Assembly (NCBI GenBank): GCA_026713545.1
Contig: JAPOOG010000040.1
Span: 36,184-100,183 of the forward strand
Direction of reading: 5' to 3'
DNA from: Bryobacterales bacterium
GTDB lineage: Bacteria; Acidobacteriota; Terriglobia; Bryobacterales; UBA6623
DNA length: 64,000 nucleotides
The position numbers were made by a program, and so were the translations under genes. Shown here one piece after another: positions 62,133 to 64,000 of this stretch. The notes under the pieces are model-generated. The model saw only the letters and a program-made list of their open reading frames with translations. It ran no database searches and was not told the DNA's origin. How positions within the stretch are numbered: the stretch's first letter is position 1; the number at the start of each line of letters is the position of its first letter.

Positions 62133-63122
62133 CTACGTCCTCAGATACGGCTTCAGCAGCTCGAAGTCGTGCTCGATCTGGGCGACGGCTTCCTTCGAGA
62201 ACGTGTACCCGCCGCGGCGGGAGACGGTGGTCTTGAAAACGCCGCGCCGCTGCATCAGGTAGTACTTGAGACCGGGGATGTGCCGTTCGAGGTTGGTCAT
62301 GACCAGCAGCTTCGAGAACACGTCGCGAACCTCGTCGTGGTGGCCTGCAAGGTGCAGTTCCCAAATGTGGGCATAGACATCCGCGTACATCGGACCGCCG
62401 GTGAGCGTCCCGTCCATGCCGAGACGCATCTCGTACGACCAGCCGAGCGCCCGTTGCGCGCCGAGAATGCTCTTGATGGGGCCCGGGCGGTATTTCCGTA
62501 GCTCCTTCATCCGCGAAATCGCATCCTTGTACTCTTCTTTCAGGTAGCCGAAGTTGTCGAACTTGCGCCCCATTTCGACGATGAACTCGACCGTCGGCTC
62601 CACCTCGGGCGCCCCGCCGGCCGTCTGGCAGAAAACCGGGCGCCGAGCGAGGCGGCAAAGCGCCGAGTAGTATTCGCGGTAATCGTCGAGCGACTTCGCC
62701 TCGGTGGGTGGGATGGCGATGACGGCGTCGGGTTCGAGTTCCTCCGCGCGGCGAGCGTATTCCAGCATCTTTTCCGTGTTCTCGGCCTGCACGCCCAATA
62801 CGAGGGTCGGCTTGGTTCCCCGGGCTGCCTCGGCGAGAACCTCCATGCCGCGCATGCGCTCTTCGTGAGTCAGGAACTTGAGGTCGCTCGCGTGCTGCGG
62901 CCACACCATGCCCTGCACCCCGCAGCGGTCGAGAAACTTGACCTCCTCGGCAAGGTCCTCGTAGTCAATGGCTTTGCTTTCGGTGTAGGGCGTGGCCACG
63001 ATCATGAAAGCGCCGCGCATGGACTTGCGAGCAGCAGCGGAGGCGGACGCGGCGTACGGAACGAGGGCGGCTCCGAGCGTGGTGAGCCACTGGCGGCGGC
63101 TGTATCGGCTTCCTGTAGGCAT
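62133..63122 (-). CDS. Tat-exported DapA-like (aldolase/lyase superfamily) protein
   Basis: Class I aldolase fold of the dihydrodipicolinate synthase family, 329 residues. Unusually it starts with a Tat leader (S-R-R-Q-W-L-T-T-L-G-A-A-L-V-P-Y-A-A-S-A). The barrel begins A-F-M-I-V-A-T-P-Y-T-E. The Schiff-base lysine is probably in F-G-Y-L-K-E-E. The Y-N-x-P tyrosine segment of normal DapA reads F-C-Q-T-A-G-G, and the G-T-T-G-E substrate loop reads Q-H-A-S-D. It may therefore cleave or condense sugar-acid-like substrates differently, or have lost catalysis. It lies upstream of the enolase-superfamily gene, about 250 bases away. Confidence 0.85.
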   Translation of the reverse strand: MPTGSRYSRRQWLTTLGAALVPYAASASAAARKSMRGAFMIVATPYTESKAIDYEDLAEEVKFLDRCGVQGMVWPQHASDLKFLTHEERMRGMEVLAEAARGTKPTLVLGVQAENTEKMLEYARRAEELEPDAVIAIPPTEAKSLDDYREYYSALCRLARRPVFCQTAGGAPEVEPTVEFIVEMGRKFDNFGYLKEEYKDAISRMKELRKYRPGPIKSILGAQRALGWSYEMRLGMDGTLTGGPMYADVYAHIWELHLAGHHDEVRDVFSKLLVMTNLERHIPGLKYYLMQRRGVFKTTVSRRGGYTFSKEAVAQIEHDFELLKPYLRT

Positions 63123-63240
63123 GAGCGAGTCTCCTTTGATGCTGTGCGGGGATCACTGCCTCCCCGTCGAACCCGGTCCGGCGGTCATGCCGGCCTGGTT
63201 GCTAACCATGTTAGCGAGCCGTTAGGCGAGCCGCATCCCG
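63123..63240 (-). other. Upstream gap of the aldolase-like gene
   Basis: No gene or clear promoter was recognised. The gap joins the repeat island that follows. Confidence 0.4.
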
Positions 63241-63692
63241 TCAGTCAAGGAGAACGTTCCCCTTCAGCCCGAGGTACTGAAGCCCTGCGAGCCGCAAGCC
63301 GCCCGCCCCAGAAACGTCGAGAAACAGTGCATTGGGGTACTGAAGCCCTTCAGTCTTTTTTTTCCGCCCCGCCCGGCCTAGCATGAGGTCAGGATGTCGG
63401 GAATCATCCGGATCGACTTGCCCTTGGCGTGCCGCTCGCTGGGACGGCGGCCGTCCCCCAACCCGGCAACACGGCCTGTAAGGTTTTTCACGAATCACGA
63501 GTCACGAAACATGGTTTTTACGGCCGTTCAGGTAGCCGTGAGTGCGCAAGGGTCGCACCACCAGAAACCGCCCTCCCGGACCACTGAGCCCGTCGCCTCG
63601 TCACTGTTTCCCTGTTCACGATTGTTCACTATTGTTCGGCATTGTTCAGCTAAAAATATTGCCCCTGAGCCAGTGTCTCCTCTCCGTCCACA
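63241..63692 (-). repeat. Inverted repeat island, right copy
   Basis: Read on the minus strand it gives the same block order as 56126-56461: 63692-63588, then 63525-63486 (CACGAATCACGAGTCACGAAAC), then 63381-63241. The GGTACTGAAGCCCT motif occurs twice in it (63272 and 63334). Confidence 0.6.
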
Positions 63693-63785
63693 CCGGCAAC
63701 ACGGCCTTTTATGTTCTTCACGAAACACGGTTTTTCCCTGTTCCTCCGGCGACTCCAAGGAGAGCAACCCCAAGCCCGACCAACG

Positions 63786-63865
63786 GGTTTTTCACGAATC
63801 ACGAGACACGAATCACGAAACACGGCTTTTATGCTTTTCGCGAGTCACGAAACACGGAATTTTTG
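63786..63865. repeat. Tandem CACGAATCACGA-type repeats
   Basis: TTTTTCACGAATCACGAGAC, then ACGAATCACGAAACACGG and, after CTTTTATGCTTTTCG, a further GAGTCACGAAACACGG. A shorter copy is at 63718-63738. Three CATTTCCC units follow at 63893-63921. Confidence 0.6.
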
Positions 63866-63929
63866 TTGCCCCGTCACGGCTTCCCTACCCACCATTTCCC
63901 GGCATTTCCCGGCATTTCCCTGACGCCCC

Positions 63930-64000
63930 GCTGCTCCCCCCGCCCACCCAGCAGCACCCCGCCCCCCATCCCCCCCCCCCCCCCCGCCCCCCGTCCCCTC
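63930..64000. repeat. C-rich low-complexity end with a 16-base C run
   Basis: The last ~70 bases are nearly all C, with a run of 16 at 63970-63985. This may be a real low-complexity tract, a contig-end artefact or both. Confidence 0.7.

Noticed and set aside
60615..62501. 628-codon plus-strand open frame over the cupin and enolase-superfamily genes
   Set aside because: Crosses two real minus-strand genes and repeat-rich gaps; composition is typical of a shadow frame.
63588..63921. CRISPR array in the terminal repeats
   Set aside because: Units are short, degenerate and irregularly spaced without unique spacers, and no cas genes are present.

Overview
The window looks like one contig of a GC-rich diderm bacterium, most likely an acidobacterium of the Bryobacterales/Solibacter type. 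The reasons are an Oar-type TonB-dependent receptor with an N-terminal carboxypeptidase-regulatory domain, a DUF1501 plus DUF1549/DUF1553 cytochrome pair, Tat-exported sulfatase and aldolase-like proteins, many secreted TPR proteins, a multihaem cytochrome fused to TPRs, Kdo and heptose genes for LPS, and HemQ. This is inference from gene content; no rRNA or tRNA gene was seen.

Layout. 0-7 kb: 3' part of dnaJ, a sulfatase, two pseudopilins and a secretin with a C-terminal cohesin-like domain, then smpB. 7-19 kb: a DUF4870 membrane protein, a large secreted protein of unknown role, an AddAB-like helicase-nuclease pair, an NHL-repeat protein, an FAD oxidoreductase and a TPR protein. 19-24 kb: a short LPS operon (fused waaA-lpxK, then waaF, then an MBL-fold hydrolase). 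24-36.6 kb: TonB-dependent receptor, LamG protein, seven-haem cytochrome and three TPR proteins. 36.6-48 kb: yggX, a PhoD-like Tat protein, a lipoprotein, hemQ, a coiled-coil protein, meaB, an oxidoreductase, purM-purN, tyrS and a TauE-type permease.

48-56 kb holds the clearest unusual structure. A DUF1501 gene is cut in two by a 3,353-bp IS1-like element (48569-51921) with perfect 23-bp terminal inverted repeats and an 8-bp target duplication. Removing the element and one duplication restores the reading frame exactly. Besides a DDE transposase, the element carries up to four other genes and several predicted RNA structures. The cytochrome partner of the broken gene (53120-55924) is intact.

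56-64 kb: a mocA-like/xdhC pair, a medium-chain dehydrogenase, and a cupin, enolase-superfamily and DapA-like cluster. This block is bracketed by two diverged, colinear, inverted copies of an intergenic repeat island (56126-56461 and 63241-63692), and its gaps contain short CACGAATCACGA-type repeats. Two further dispersed repeat families link gaps elsewhere in the window (1.05/48.1 kb and 40.2/59.8 kb). The last 100 bases are very C-rich and may be a contig end.
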